Below are positions 6,354 through 15,865 of a DNA stretch of 23,338 nucleotides, piece after piece. The DNA lies in the NCBI GenBank assembly GCA_937872165.1, contig CALMOR010000139.1, forward strand, positions 1-23,338. Direction: 5' to 3'. The number at the start of each line of letters is the position of its first letter. The first letter of the stretch is position 1. The position numbers were made by a program, and so were the translations under genes. Under the pieces are notes generated by a model. The model searched no databases and had not been told where the DNA came from. It saw only the letters and a list, made by a program, of their open reading frames with translations. The DNA is from an uncultured Burkholderiales bacterium. GTDB taxonomy: Bacteria > Pseudomonadota > Gammaproteobacteria > Burkholderiales > Burkholderiaceae_D.

Positions 6354-6470
6354 GAGAACGGCCGTCGTCGCTCGCCCGCGATCGCGCCGGTCCGCGACGC
6401 GTGGCCACGGTCCCAGGACCGACGCACCGCCGGCCGATCGCTCCGCGACCACGACCCGGAACGAGCCGGC

Positions 6471-6587
6471 CTGACACGACCGCCTGACACCACCGCCTGA
6501 CACCACCGCCTGACACCACCACCTGACATCACCGCATGACATCACCGCATGACGCATCTCATGAAGCCATCCGCATGACGCCGCCTC
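6471..6587. repeat. 13-bp tandem array (CTGACACCACCGC) ending at the gph start
   Basis: Six consecutive 13-bp units are clear: 6471, 6484, 6497, 6510, 6523 and 6536 (to 6548). They vary from CTGACACCACCGC to ATGACATCACCGC. Three decayed units follow in the same register at 6549, 6562 and 6575, and the last begins with the gph ATG. Each unit carries TGA. The later units carry ATG, so start and stop codons recur in all three frames as the array grows. It occupies the second half of the rpe-gph gap. Confidence 0.9.
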
Positions 6588-7276
6588 GCTACGACGCCGT
6601 CCTGATCGATCTCGACGGGACGCTCGTCGACACGCTGTCGGAGATAGCGGCAGCGGCGAACGCGTTGCTGCGCGACGCGGGCCGGCCGCCGGTCGACGAG
6701 CGCACCGTGGCCGGGGCCGTCGGCGAGGGCGCTTCGGTGCTGGTGGGAAAGCTGCTCGGAACCGACGACGTCGAACCGTGGATGCCGGTCTACATGACGC
6801 ACTACCGACGCATCAACGGGACGCGCGCGACGCTCTATCCGAACGTCGTCGAGGGCCTCGACGCGATGCGCGCCGCGAAGCTCGCGATCGCCTGCGTGAC
6901 CAACAAGCCGCGCGAACTCGTCGCGCCGCTCTTCGCATACCTCGGCATCGCCGATCGCTTCGACTGCCTCGTCGGCGGCGGCGACACGGTCCGGAAGAAG
7001 CCGCGGCCGGATCCGCTGCTGCTGGCCTGCGAACGACTGGGCGTCGCACCCGCGCGCTGCGTGATGATCGGCGACTCGAAGAACGATGCGCTGGCCGCCG
7101 GCGCCGCGGGCATCGTGTCGTTGACGGTGCCTTACGGCTATCCCGGGTCCGGCGGCGACGAGGATCGCGCCGACGCGATGCTCGAGCGCGGCATCACCTG
7201 TGCTATCGTCCGCGACCTTCTCGACGCCGCACGATGGATCGCGAGCGCCGCAGCGGCGCCGGCCCCGGCGTCCTGA
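6575..7276 (+). CDS. gph: Phosphoglycolate phosphatase (HAD superfamily)
   Basis: 233 residues from ATG 6575. It dephosphorylates 2-phosphoglycolate, salvaging a product of DNA-repair chemistry or RuBisCO oxygenation. HAD motifs are visible: motif I DLDGTLVDT with nucleophile D12 and D14, motif II in CVTNK, motif III Lys in RKKPRPDP, and motif IV GDSKND. A helical cap (~20-90) fits subclass I. An upstream in-frame ATG at 6536 lies inside the 13-bp repeats and would add a non-conserved MTSPHDASHEAIR. The Met at 6575 gives the normal start just before the first strand. The gene belongs with rpe upstream and trpE downstream. No strong Shine-Dalgarno sequence is present (TGAAG nine bases upstream is weak). 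Confidence 0.92.
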   Translation: MTPPRYDAVLIDLDGTLVDTLSEIAAAANALLRDAGRPPVDERTVAGAVGEGASVLVGKLLGTDDVEPWMPVYMTHYRRINGTRATLYPNVVEGLDAMRAAKLAIACVTNKPRELVAPLFAYLGIADRFDCLVGGGDTVRKKPRPDPLLLACERLGVAPARCVMIGDSKNDALAAGAAGIVSLTVPYGYPGSGGDEDRADAMLERGITCAIVRDLLDAARWIASAAAAPAPAS

Positions 7277-7293
7277 CCGTCTCCTTCCTTCCG

Positions 7294-7377
7294 ATGACCC
7301 TTCGTCCCGCCGCATCGCTTCCCGTCTCCGTCGTCGTGCGGGCGGACGGCTGGCGTCGCATCGACTGGCGAGGCTGA
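7294..7377 (+). CDS. Candidate trp leader peptide (27 aa, two Trp codons)
   Basis: A short ORF in the gph-trpE gap begins ATG 7294 and ends TGA 7375-7377. It encodes 27 residues with Trp at positions 20 and 25, near the end (ADGWRRIDWRG). Two hairpins follow before trpE. This is the layout of a transcription-attenuation leader, in which ribosome stalling at scarce Trp codons selects an alternative RNA fold; such control of trp genes is established in other proteobacteria. Weak points are that no clear Shine-Dalgarno sequence precedes the ATG and the two Trp codons are not adjacent. The function is inferred from position and composition. Confidence 0.55.
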   Translation: MTLRPAASLPVSVVVRADGWRRIDWRG

Positions 7378-7414
7378 CTCCTCGCGGGATGGCGGTCGAC
7401 CTCCCCGGTCGACC
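7368..7414 (+). promoter_or_regulatory. Candidate attenuator hairpins upstream of trpE
   Basis: GCGAGG (7368-7373) pairs with CCTCGC (7380-7385) around a six-base loop holding the leader stop codon. Immediately after, GGTCGACC (7394-7401) pairs with GGTCGACC (7407-7414) around loop TCCCC. The pair sits between the Trp-containing leader ORF and trpE (start 7471), where pause and terminator hairpins of an attenuator are expected. No U-run follows the second hairpin, so it is not a textbook intrinsic terminator. Rho-dependent or translational control is possible. Confidence 0.45.
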
Positions 7415-7470
7415 CGATGTAACCGGCCGGTGCGTCGTTCGACGAAGCCGAGCCCTTCCGGAAGCAGGTC

Positions 7471-9006
7471 ATGACCGAACTCGAATTCCAGTCGCTCGCG
7501 GGCGACGGCTACAACCGCATCCCGCTGATCGCCGAACACTTCGCCGATCTCGACACGCCGCTGTCGCTCTATCTCAAGCTCGCGCACGTCGAGCGGTCGG
7601 GCGCGCATTCGTTCCTGCTCGAGTCGGTCGTCGGCGGGGAACGCTTCGGTCGTTACTCGTTCATCGGCCTGCCGGCGCGCACGCTGATCCGCGCGCGCGG
7701 CTACGGCGACGCGGCGGTCACCGAAGTCGTGACCGACGGCAAGGTCGTCGAGACGATGACCGGCAACCCGCTCGACAACGTCGCCGCGTTCAAGGATCGC
7801 TTCCGCGTCGCGGTGCGCCCGGGGCTGCCGCGCTTCGCCGGCGGACTCGCCGGCTACTTCGGCTACGACGTCGCGCGTCACATCGAGCCGCGCCTCGTCG
7901 AGAGCGCGAAGGCGGTGGCCGACGACGACGGCTTCGACGTGCCCGACATCCTGCTGCTGCTGACCGAGGAGGTCGTGGTCGTCGACAACCTCGCCGGCAA
8001 GATCTACGCGATCGTCTATGCGGACCCGACGCGGCCCGAGGCTTACGGCCGCGCGAAGGCGCGTCTGCGCGAGCTGCGCGACCGCCTGCGTCGTCCGGTG
8101 GACGTCCCGTACAGCCAGCCGTCGATGCGTACCGAGTCCCATCGCGGCTTCGCGAAGGACGACTACCTCGCGGCGGTGGCCGAAGCCAAGGAGATGATCA
8201 TGGCCGGCGAGGTGATGCAGGTGCAGATCGGCCAGCGCATCGTCAAGCCGTTCCGCGACGCGCCGCTGACGCTGTATCGCGCGCTGCGCTCGCTCAATCC
8301 GTCGCCCTATCTCTACTTCTACAACTTCGGCGACTTCCACGTCGTCGGCTCGTCGCCCGAGATCCTGGTGCGCCACGAGTCGCGCCCGAAGAGCGACGGC
8401 GCCGAAGGCAGCGACACCATCGTCACGATCCGGCCGCTCGCCGGCACGCGGCCGCGCGGCGCGACGCCGGCGCAGGACGCGGCGCTCGCGAAGGAGCTGC
8501 TGTCCGACCCCAAGGAGATCGCCGAGCACGTGATGCTGATCGACCTCGCGCGGAACGACGTCGGCCGCATCGCGGAGATCGGCAGCGTCAAGGTGACCGA
8601 ACGGTTGGCGGTCGAGAAGTACTCTCACGTGATGCATATCGTGTCGTCGGTCGAGGGCCGCCTGAAGCCGGGACTGACGTCGATCGACGTGCTGAAGGCG
8701 ACGTTCCCGGCGGGCACGCTGTCGGGCGCGCCGAAGGTGCGGGCAATGGAGATCATCGACCGGCTCGAGCCGACCCGCCGCGGACTCTACGGCGGCGCTT
8801 GCGGCTACCTCGGCTTCTCGGGCGAGATGGACCTCGCGATCGCGATCCGGACCGGGGTCGTCAAGGACGGCATGCTCTCGGTGCAGGCCGCGGCCGGCAT
8901 CGTCGCGGACTCGGTGCCCGAGATGGAGTGGCAGGAGACCGAGAACAAGGCGCGCGCCGTGCTGCGCGCGGCCGAGCAGGTGCAGGACGGGCTCGACGCG
9001 GGTTAG
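7471..9006 (+). CDS. trpE: Anthranilate synthase component I
   Basis: 511 residues from ATG 7471, preceded by GGAAGCAGG. TrpE makes anthranilate from chorismate using ammonia delivered by the TrpG glutaminase, the first committed step of Trp synthesis. The N-terminal domain holds NRIPLIAEHFADLDTPL and the HSFLLESV segment, which in this family forms part of the Trp feedback site. The chorismate-binding domain (~200-505) shows MQVQIGQRI, LNPSPYLYFYN, the HVVGSSPEILVR strand, IRPLAGTRPRG, LIDLARNDVGRI, FPAGTLSGAPKVRAMEII and GGACGYLGFSG. Length and motifs are complete. trpG, trpD and trpC, which often follow in related bacteria, are not in the window. A RAYT remnant lies downstream instead, so the enzyme's partner must be encoded elsewhere. 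Confidence 0.97.
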   Translation: MTELEFQSLAGDGYNRIPLIAEHFADLDTPLSLYLKLAHVERSGAHSFLLESVVGGERFGRYSFIGLPARTLIRARGYGDAAVTEVVTDGKVVETMTGNPLDNVAAFKDRFRVAVRPGLPRFAGGLAGYFGYDVARHIEPRLVESAKAVADDDGFDVPDILLLLTEEVVVVDNLAGKIYAIVYADPTRPEAYGRAKARLRELRDRLRRPVDVPYSQPSMRTESHRGFAKDDYLAAVAEAKEMIMAGEVMQVQIGQRIVKPFRDAPLTLYRALRSLNPSPYLYFYNFGDFHVVGSSPEILVRHESRPKSDGAEGSDTIVTIRPLAGTRPRGATPAQDAALAKELLSDPKEIAEHVMLIDLARNDVGRIAEIGSVKVTERLAVEKYSHVMHIVSSVEGRLKPGLTSIDVLKATFPAGTLSGAPKVRAMEIIDRLEPTRRGLYGGACGYLGFSGEMDLAIAIRTGVVKDGMLSVQAAAGIVADSVPEMEWQETENKARAVLRAAEQVQDGLDAG

Positions 9007-9303
9007 TTCGAAGCGGGCGGCCGCTCGGCTCCTTCACGACCGCGAACGGTGCGAAGGCCGCAGACCCGCCGTCGCTGGGGATCGACAGAGCGGCGCGTCC
9101 CGACTGCAGGACCGTCCACGGCGCTCGGGTCGCTCGCGATCCCCTTCGTCGTCGACGAGACGCGGACCGGAACGGGCTGCGAACGGTGGGCCGTCGTGGC
9201 GGCGGCGGGTCTCTAATCGGAACGAAGTCGGGCATCGGGCGGATGGCTCCTTCCAGGCACCGGCTTCACAGTGACGGCACTGCTCATCGATGCGCGCCGT
9301 CCC
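9007..9303. other. Non-coding gap between trpE and the RAYT remnant
   Basis: About 300 bases without a convincing ORF on either strand. I see no clear terminator with a T-run and no recognisable remains of trpG. A TCTAAT box around 9213-9218 could be a weak -10 element for the RAYT gene. The stretch is probably the left flank of the RAYT insertion or decayed sequence at a rearrangement point. Confidence 0.4.
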
Positions 9304-9828
9304 ATGCTCTCGTTCCGATCGATCGTCGCCGGCGGCACCTACTTCTTCTCGGTCGACCTCGGCAACTGCCGGTCGGCATTGCTGGTCGAGCGCGCGTACG
9401 AGCTCGGTGGCGCGATCCGCGCGGTGCGCGACAGCCATCCGTTCGACGTAGTCGCGTGGGCGATGCTGCCGGACCATCTGCACGCGGTCTGGACGCTGCC
9501 CGACGGCGACGACGACATGTCGCTGCGCTGGGCCCTGATCAAGGCCCGCTTCGCGGCTGGCATGCGGGACGATCGTGCGACCGCACCGTCGACATCGGTG
9601 TGGTAGCACGGCTACCGCCAGCGGCTGCTGGCGGACGACCGCATGTTGCGACGACACGTCGACTACGTGCACGCGAATCCGGTACGCCATGGCTACGTGC
9701 GGCGCGCGTCGGACTGGCCGTACTCGTCGATCCATCGCTACATTCGTCGCCGCGAGCTCGACGAGGACTGGGCCGGCGACCCGGGCGACCCGCTCGCGAG
9801 CGCCGGGCGCGAGGCCCGGGCCGGCTGA
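9304..9828 (+). pseudogene. REP-associated tyrosine transposase (RAYT, Y1/IS200-like), interrupted by in-frame TAG
   Basis: From ATG 9304 the reading frame encodes the N-terminal part of a RAYT: VAGGTYFFSVDL, LPDHLHAVWTLPDGDDD with the HUH-type HLH metal motif, and RWALIKARF. It then meets TAG at 9604-9606. The same frame continues without a shift to TGA 9826-9828, with HVDYVHANPVRHGYVRRA (the likely catalytic Tyr region) and DWPYSSIHRYIRR. Family members have Gln in the W-Q motif where the stop falls, so one C-to-T change (CAG to TAG) explains the break. An upstream in-frame GTG at 9271 is a less likely start. RAYTs process REP palindromes, and hairpin repeats lie directly downstream. The enzyme is presumably inactive unless the amber codon is suppressed. 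Confidence 0.88.
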
Positions 9829-9855
9829 CGGATCAGAGATCCGTCTTACCGGTTC
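9778..9855 (+). repeat. RAYT-tail/REP-like element, copy 1
   Basis: A ~78-base element covers the last codons of the RAYT frame (DPGDPLASAGREARAG), the stop, a perfect hairpin and TTACCGGTTC. The hairpin is GACGGATC (9827-9834), loop AGA, GATCCGTC (9838-9845). A near-identical copy lies at 10144-10222. Read on the minus strand, the hairpin is preceded by GGTAA, comparable to the GTAG foot of REP elements. That comparison is inference. Confidence 0.8.
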
Positions 9856-9967
9856 GGCTCGGCGGTTCGACTCGGCGGGTCGGCTCCCCGGTTCGGCTCG
9901 ACGGTGCGGCTCGACGGTTCGACTCGGCGGTTCGACTCGACGGTTCGACTCGACGGTTCGACTCGAC
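9851..9967. repeat. 13-bp tandem array (GGTTCGACTCGAC), nine units
   Basis: Nine consecutive 13-bp units start at 9851, 9864, 9877, 9890, 9903, 9916, 9929, 9942 and 9955. The last three are identical (GGTTCGACTCGAC); earlier ones vary at a few positions (GGTTCGGCTCGGC and similar). The array starts exactly at the GGTTC that ends the REP-like copy 1, as if it grew from the hairpin edge. There are no spacers, so it is not a CRISPR. Confidence 0.93.
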
Positions 9968-10143
9968 GGGATCGGGCCGGCGAACAGTCGCGCGTCGTCC
10001 GTGACGGCAGCCACCGCGAGATGGACTTCCGGCGGTACCGGTCGGACATCCTCGACGCCGCCACCGCCGCGGGCTCGAGATGCCGTTCTCGTGCACGGCG
10101 GGCGGTTGCCGCGCGTGTCGCATGGCCTGGGCGACCCGCTCGC
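9968..10143. other. Non-coding spacer between the 13-bp array and REP-like copy 2
   Basis: No supported gene is visible. Near its right end, GGGCGACCCGCTCG at 10129 recurs at 10149, a 20-base period that leads into copy 2. The rest shows no recognisable feature. Confidence 0.4.
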
Positions 10144-10220
10144 GACCCGGGCGACCCGCTCGTGAACGCCGGACGCGAGGCCCGGGCCCGCTGACGGATC
10201 ACAAGATCCGTCTTACCGGT

Positions 10221-10222
<2 letters not shown>
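10144..10222 (+). repeat. RAYT-tail/REP-like element, copy 2
   Basis: This ~79-base near-copy of 9778-9855 encodes the same RAYT C-terminal tail (DPGDPLVNAGREARAR, then TGA). It has the same hairpin, GACGGATC (10193-10200), loop ACAA, GATCCGTC (10205-10212), followed by TTACCGGTTC. It differs at a few bases and by one extra base in the loop. The rest of the transposase is absent, so it is a stand-alone element. Its last bases overlap the stop codon of the minus-strand M16 protease gene (10221-10223). Confidence 0.85.
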
Positions 10223-13043
<2,821 letters not shown>

Positions 13044-13159
13044 GGAGACTCCTGAGGTTCGCCGCGATCGGAACGACGGCGGCGCGTTGATGCATTGGAG
13101 CGGGGCCCGCGCCGAAGTTCACGTCGCGTGACGGATCGCGGCGCGGCCACCGGGCACGG

Positions 13160-13198
13160 CCCGGGTCGCGAGCCCGGGTCGCGAGCCTGAGTCGGGCG
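13160..13198. repeat. Short 13-bp tandem repeat (CCCGGGTCGCGAG), 2-3 units
   Basis: Two perfect units lie at 13160-13172 and 13173-13185, and a decayed third (CCTGAGTCGGGCG) at 13186-13198. Each contains the palindrome CCCGGG. On the minus strand, CTCGCGACCCGGGC from this repeat is also found at the edge of REP-like copy 2 (about 10139-10152), on the other side of the M16 gene. Confidence 0.75.
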
Positions 13199-13298
13199 GC
13201 CATTCTAATGATTGCAGCCGCGCGGACGGCGATGCGCCTCCGGCTTCCCGTCACGAAACATGGTCGCGCTCGCCGGCAGGCGGCATCGACCCGACCGC

Positions 13299-13304
13299 TA
13301 CAAT
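13299..13304 (+). promoter_or_regulatory. -10 box of argJ
   Basis: TACAAT in the context CGCTACAATGCG is close to consensus and lies 31 bases before the argJ ATG. No convincing -35 hexamer is present at the usual distance. Confidence 0.45.
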
Positions 13305-13334
13305 GCGCCGGCCCCAAACGACACGAGGCCGCTC

Positions 13335-14576
13335 ATGCCCGTCAACCTCGCTCCGCCCGATGCGGCGCGCATCAAGCCCGTCCCCGGCGTCGAACTCGGT
13401 TTCGCGGAAGCCGGCATCCGGAAGGCCGGGCGACGGGACCTGATGCTGATGCGCCTCGCGCCCGGAAGCCGCGTCGCGGGCGTCTTCACGCAGAACAGCT
13501 TCGCGGCGGCGCCGGTGGCGGTGTGCCGCGGCCATCTGATGGCCGGGGAGGCCATCCGTGGACTGGTCGTCAACGCCGGCAACGCCAACTGCGGCACCGG
13601 GGACGACGGCGTCGCCGCGGCCCTGCGCTGCTGCGAGGTCGCGGCTCAACTGATCGGCTGCTCGATCTCGCAGATGCTGCCGTTCTCGACCGGCGTCATC
13701 CTCGAACCGCTGCCGGTCGCGAAGATCGAGGCCGCGTTGCCGGCCGCCTTCGCGACGCTGGCCGCGGACCGATGGACCGATGCCGCGAGCGCCATCATGA
13801 CGACCGACACCGTCGCCAAGGCCGCGTCGCGCACGGTCGCGATCGACGGCGTGCCGGTCACCGTGACCGGCATCGCGAAGGGCGTCGGCATGCTCGAGCC
13901 GAACATGGCGACGATGCTCGCGTACGTCGCGACCGATGCGGTCGTCGCGCAGGACACGCTGCAGCGCATGGTCCGCGAGGTCGCCGACGTGTCGTTCAAT
14001 CGCGTGACCGTCGACGGCGATACGTCGACCAACGACTCCTTCGTGCTGATCGCGACCGGGCAGGCGGCGATCGCCGAAGTGATCGAGGCCGAGCCGCGGC
14101 GTTACGAGGCGCTGAAAGCGGTGGTGGCCGAGGTCGCTCAGCAACTCGCGCAGTCCATCGCGCGCGACGGCGAGGGCGCCACCAAGTTCATCACGATCGC
14201 GGTCGACGGTGCGCTCGACGAGGCCGAGGCGCTGCGCGTCGCGCGCTCGATCGGCAACTCGCCGCTCGTCAAGACCGCGCTCTTCGCGTCGGACCCGAAC
14301 CTCGGGCGTCTGTTGATGGCGATCGGCAACGCGCGCGTGCCGGCGCTGGACACCTCGCTGCTCGACCTCTACCTGTCGGCGGGCGACGACACCGTGCAGG
14401 TGATCGAGTCGGGCCGTCGCGCGGCGGCCTATCGCGAAGAGGACGGTGTCCGGGTCATGAAGCCGTCCGAGATCACGATCCGCGTGACGCTCGGCCGCGG
14501 CGCCGCGAGGACGGTCGTATGGACCTGCGACTTTTCGTACGACTACGTGAAGATCAACGCCGAATATCGCACCTGA
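13335..14576 (+). CDS. argJ: Bifunctional ornithine acetyltransferase / N-acetylglutamate synthase
   Basis: 413 residues from ATG 13335, with GAGG six bases upstream. ArgJ recycles acetyl groups from N-acetylornithine to glutamate in arginine synthesis and in many bacteria also makes N-acetylglutamate from acetyl-CoA. The precursor cleaves itself into alpha and beta chains at the ATML motif, seen here as A192-T193-M194-L195 (PNMATMLAYVATDA); T193 becomes the nucleophile. Other signatures are VNAGNANCGTG, ILPFSTGVI-like MLPFSTGVILEPL, IAKGVGMLEPN, DGDTSTNDSF, DGEGATKFI, ALFASDPNLGRLL and the C-terminal INAEYRT. Length is normal. The antiporter gene follows after 59 bases on the same strand. 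Confidence 0.97.
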   Translation: MPVNLAPPDAARIKPVPGVELGFAEAGIRKAGRRDLMLMRLAPGSRVAGVFTQNSFAAAPVAVCRGHLMAGEAIRGLVVNAGNANCGTGDDGVAAALRCCEVAAQLIGCSISQMLPFSTGVILEPLPVAKIEAALPAAFATLAADRWTDAASAIMTTDTVAKAASRTVAIDGVPVTVTGIAKGVGMLEPNMATMLAYVATDAVVAQDTLQRMVREVADVSFNRVTVDGDTSTNDSFVLIATGQAAIAEVIEAEPRRYEALKAVVAEVAQQLAQSIARDGEGATKFITIAVDGALDEAEALRVARSIGNSPLVKTALFASDPNLGRLLMAIGNARVPALDTSLLDLYLSAGDDTVQVIESGRRAAAYREEDGVRVMKPSEITIRVTLGRGAARTVVWTCDFSYDYVKINAEYRT

Positions 14577-14599
14577 CCCGATCCGGAGCGCGATGGATG

Positions 14600-14615
14600 C
14601 GGGTCACGCGACCCG
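14600..14615. other. Small GC hairpin between argJ and antiporter gene
   Basis: CGGGTC (14600-14605) pairs with GACCCG (14610-14615) around loop ACGC. No T-run follows. It may reduce read-through or simply reflect the recurring ACCCGGG word of the intergenic regions. Evidence for a function is weak. Confidence 0.25.
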
Positions 14616-14635
14616 GGCCGCGCCGCGAAGCGACC

Positions 14636-15865
14636 ATGCACGACACCCCTCTCATCTCCCTGATCGCGATCGGCCTCGTGCTCGCGCTCGTCGGCGGGCT
14701 CGTCGCCGTGCGCATCGGGCTGTCGCCGATCGTCGGCTACCTGCTCGCGGGCATCGCGGTCGGGCCGTTCACGCCCGGCTTCGTCGGCGACGCGCCGCTC
14801 GCGCCGCAACTCGCCGAGATCGGCGTGATCCTGCTGATGTTCGGCGTCGGCATGCACTTCTCGCCGAAGGACCTGTGGGCGGTGAAGAGCATCGCGCTGC
14901 CGGGCGCGATCATGCAGATCGCGGTGGCGACCGCGATGGGCGCCGGCCTCGCCGCCTGGTGGGGATGGTCGATCGGCGAGGGTCTCGTGTTCGGCCTCTC
15001 GCTGTCGGTCGCGAGCACGGTGGTGCTGCTGAAGGCGCTCCAGAAGCGCGGCACGCTCGCGACCGACAACGGCCGCATCGCGATCGGCTGGCTCGTCGTG
15101 GAGGATCTCGTGATGGTGCTCGTGCTGGTCCTGCTGCCGCCGCTGGCGTCGCTGCTCGGCGCGGTATCCAACGCGGCCGACGCGGCCGACGCGGCCGCCG
15201 CAGCGACGGATCGCGGCACGGTCGCGACCGTGCTCGTCACGCTCGGCAAGGTCGCGCTCTTCGTCGTGCTGATGCTGACGGTCGCGACGCGCGTCTTCCA
15301 CTGGCTGATGCGAACCGCGACGAGGACCGGATCGCGCGAGCTCTTCACGCTGACCGCGATCGCGCTCGCGCTCGGCACGGCGTATCTCGCGTCGCATTTC
15401 TTCGGCGTGTCGTTCGCGCTCGGCGCCTTCTTCGCGGGCGTCGTCGTCAACAGCTCCGACGACAGCCATCGCGCGGCCGCGGACCTGCAGCCGCTGCAGG
15501 ACGCGTTCTCGGTGCTGTTCTTCGTCGCGGTCGGCATGCTGTTCGATCCGGCCATCCTCGTCGACGAGCCGGTCCGCGTCGTCGCGGTGATCGGCGTCGT
15601 CGTCGTCGGCAAGTCGCTCGCCGCCGCGCTGATCGTGCGGCTGCTCGGCCGACCGCAGGGCACCGCGATGGAGGTGGCCGCATCGCTCGCGCAGATCGGC
15701 GAGTTCTCGTTCATCCTGGGCGCGCTCGGCAGGAGTCTCGGCCTGTTGTCCGACGACGGATACGCGCTGATGCTCGCCGGCGCGCTGCTGTCGATCGTGC
15801 TCAACCCGTTCGTGTTCCGCATGGTCGTGCGCCCGACGCCCGTGCCCGGTCCAGCAGCCGCATGA
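14636..15865 (+). CDS. YbaL/Kef-type monovalent cation:proton antiporter (CPA2), membrane domain only
   Basis: 409 residues from ATG 14636, GAAG five bases upstream. It aligns by eye with E. coli YbaL through the membrane part: SPIVGYLLAGIAVGPFTPGFVGD, LAEIGVILLMFGVGMHFS, SIALPGAIMQIAVAT, SVASTVVLLKALQKRG, IAIGWLVVEDLVMVLVLVLLP, TGSRELFTLTAIALALG, FGVSFALGAFFAGVVVN, DAFSVLFFVAVGMLFDP and SLAQIGEFSFILGALG. These form about 11-12 membrane helices. A (DAA)n-rich loop near residues 180-195 comes from 9-bp repeats. YbaL and Kef proteins usually continue with a cytosolic TrkA-N/RCK nucleotide-binding domain; this one ends after the last helix (FRMVVRPTPVPGPAAA). The stop overlaps the ATG of the next gene (ATGA), implying translational coupling to the DUF815 ATPase. 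The ion is unknown. Confidence 0.88.
   Translation: MHDTPLISLIAIGLVLALVGGLVAVRIGLSPIVGYLLAGIAVGPFTPGFVGDAPLAPQLAEIGVILLMFGVGMHFSPKDLWAVKSIALPGAIMQIAVATAMGAGLAAWWGWSIGEGLVFGLSLSVASTVVLLKALQKRGTLATDNGRIAIGWLVVEDLVMVLVLVLLPPLASLLGAVSNAADAADAAAAATDRGTVATVLVTLGKVALFVVLMLTVATRVFHWLMRTATRTGSRELFTLTAIALALGTAYLASHFFGVSFALGAFFAGVVVNSSDDSHRAAADLQPLQDAFSVLFFVAVGMLFDPAILVDEPVRVVAVIGVVVVGKSLAAALIVRLLGRPQGTAMEVAASLAQIGEFSFILGALGRSLGLLSDDGYALMLAGALLSIVLNPFVFRMVVRPTPVPGPAAA

Larger units (their letters stand above)
13044..13334. other. Divergent intergenic region M16 protease / argJ
   Basis: The region carries promoters in both directions. On the plus strand, TACAAT at 13299-13304 is a good -10 box for argJ (start 13335). 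On the minus strand, TAGAAT at 13208-13203 could serve the protease, though its leader would be about 160 bases. A short 13-bp tandem repeat occupies 13160-13198. No small gene is supported. Confidence 0.4.

Noticed and set aside
6187..6557. Minus-strand ORFs with repeating VVSGGGVRRWCQA-like peptides
   Set aside because: They result from reading the 13-bp array in all frames (13 units of 3 bases per 39 bp). No start signals or conserved sequence flank them.
6471..6587. Replication-origin iterons or oriC 13-mers
   Set aside because: The repeats are GC-rich, there are no DnaA-box-like nonamers, and no dnaA, dnaN, rep or par genes lie nearby.
9007..9303. Remnant of trpG after trpE
   Set aside because: No frame shows glutamine-amidotransferase motifs such as the GxCLGHQ nucleophile region.
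9851..9967. CRISPR array
   Set aside because: Units are 13 bp and directly adjacent, with no unique spacers, and no cas genes are present.
13208..13334. N-terminal extension of ArgJ from an upstream start
   Set aside because: The upstream codons are not ArgJ-like and lie over the promoter. The ATG at 13335 has a Shine-Dalgarno sequence and gives the normal N-terminus.
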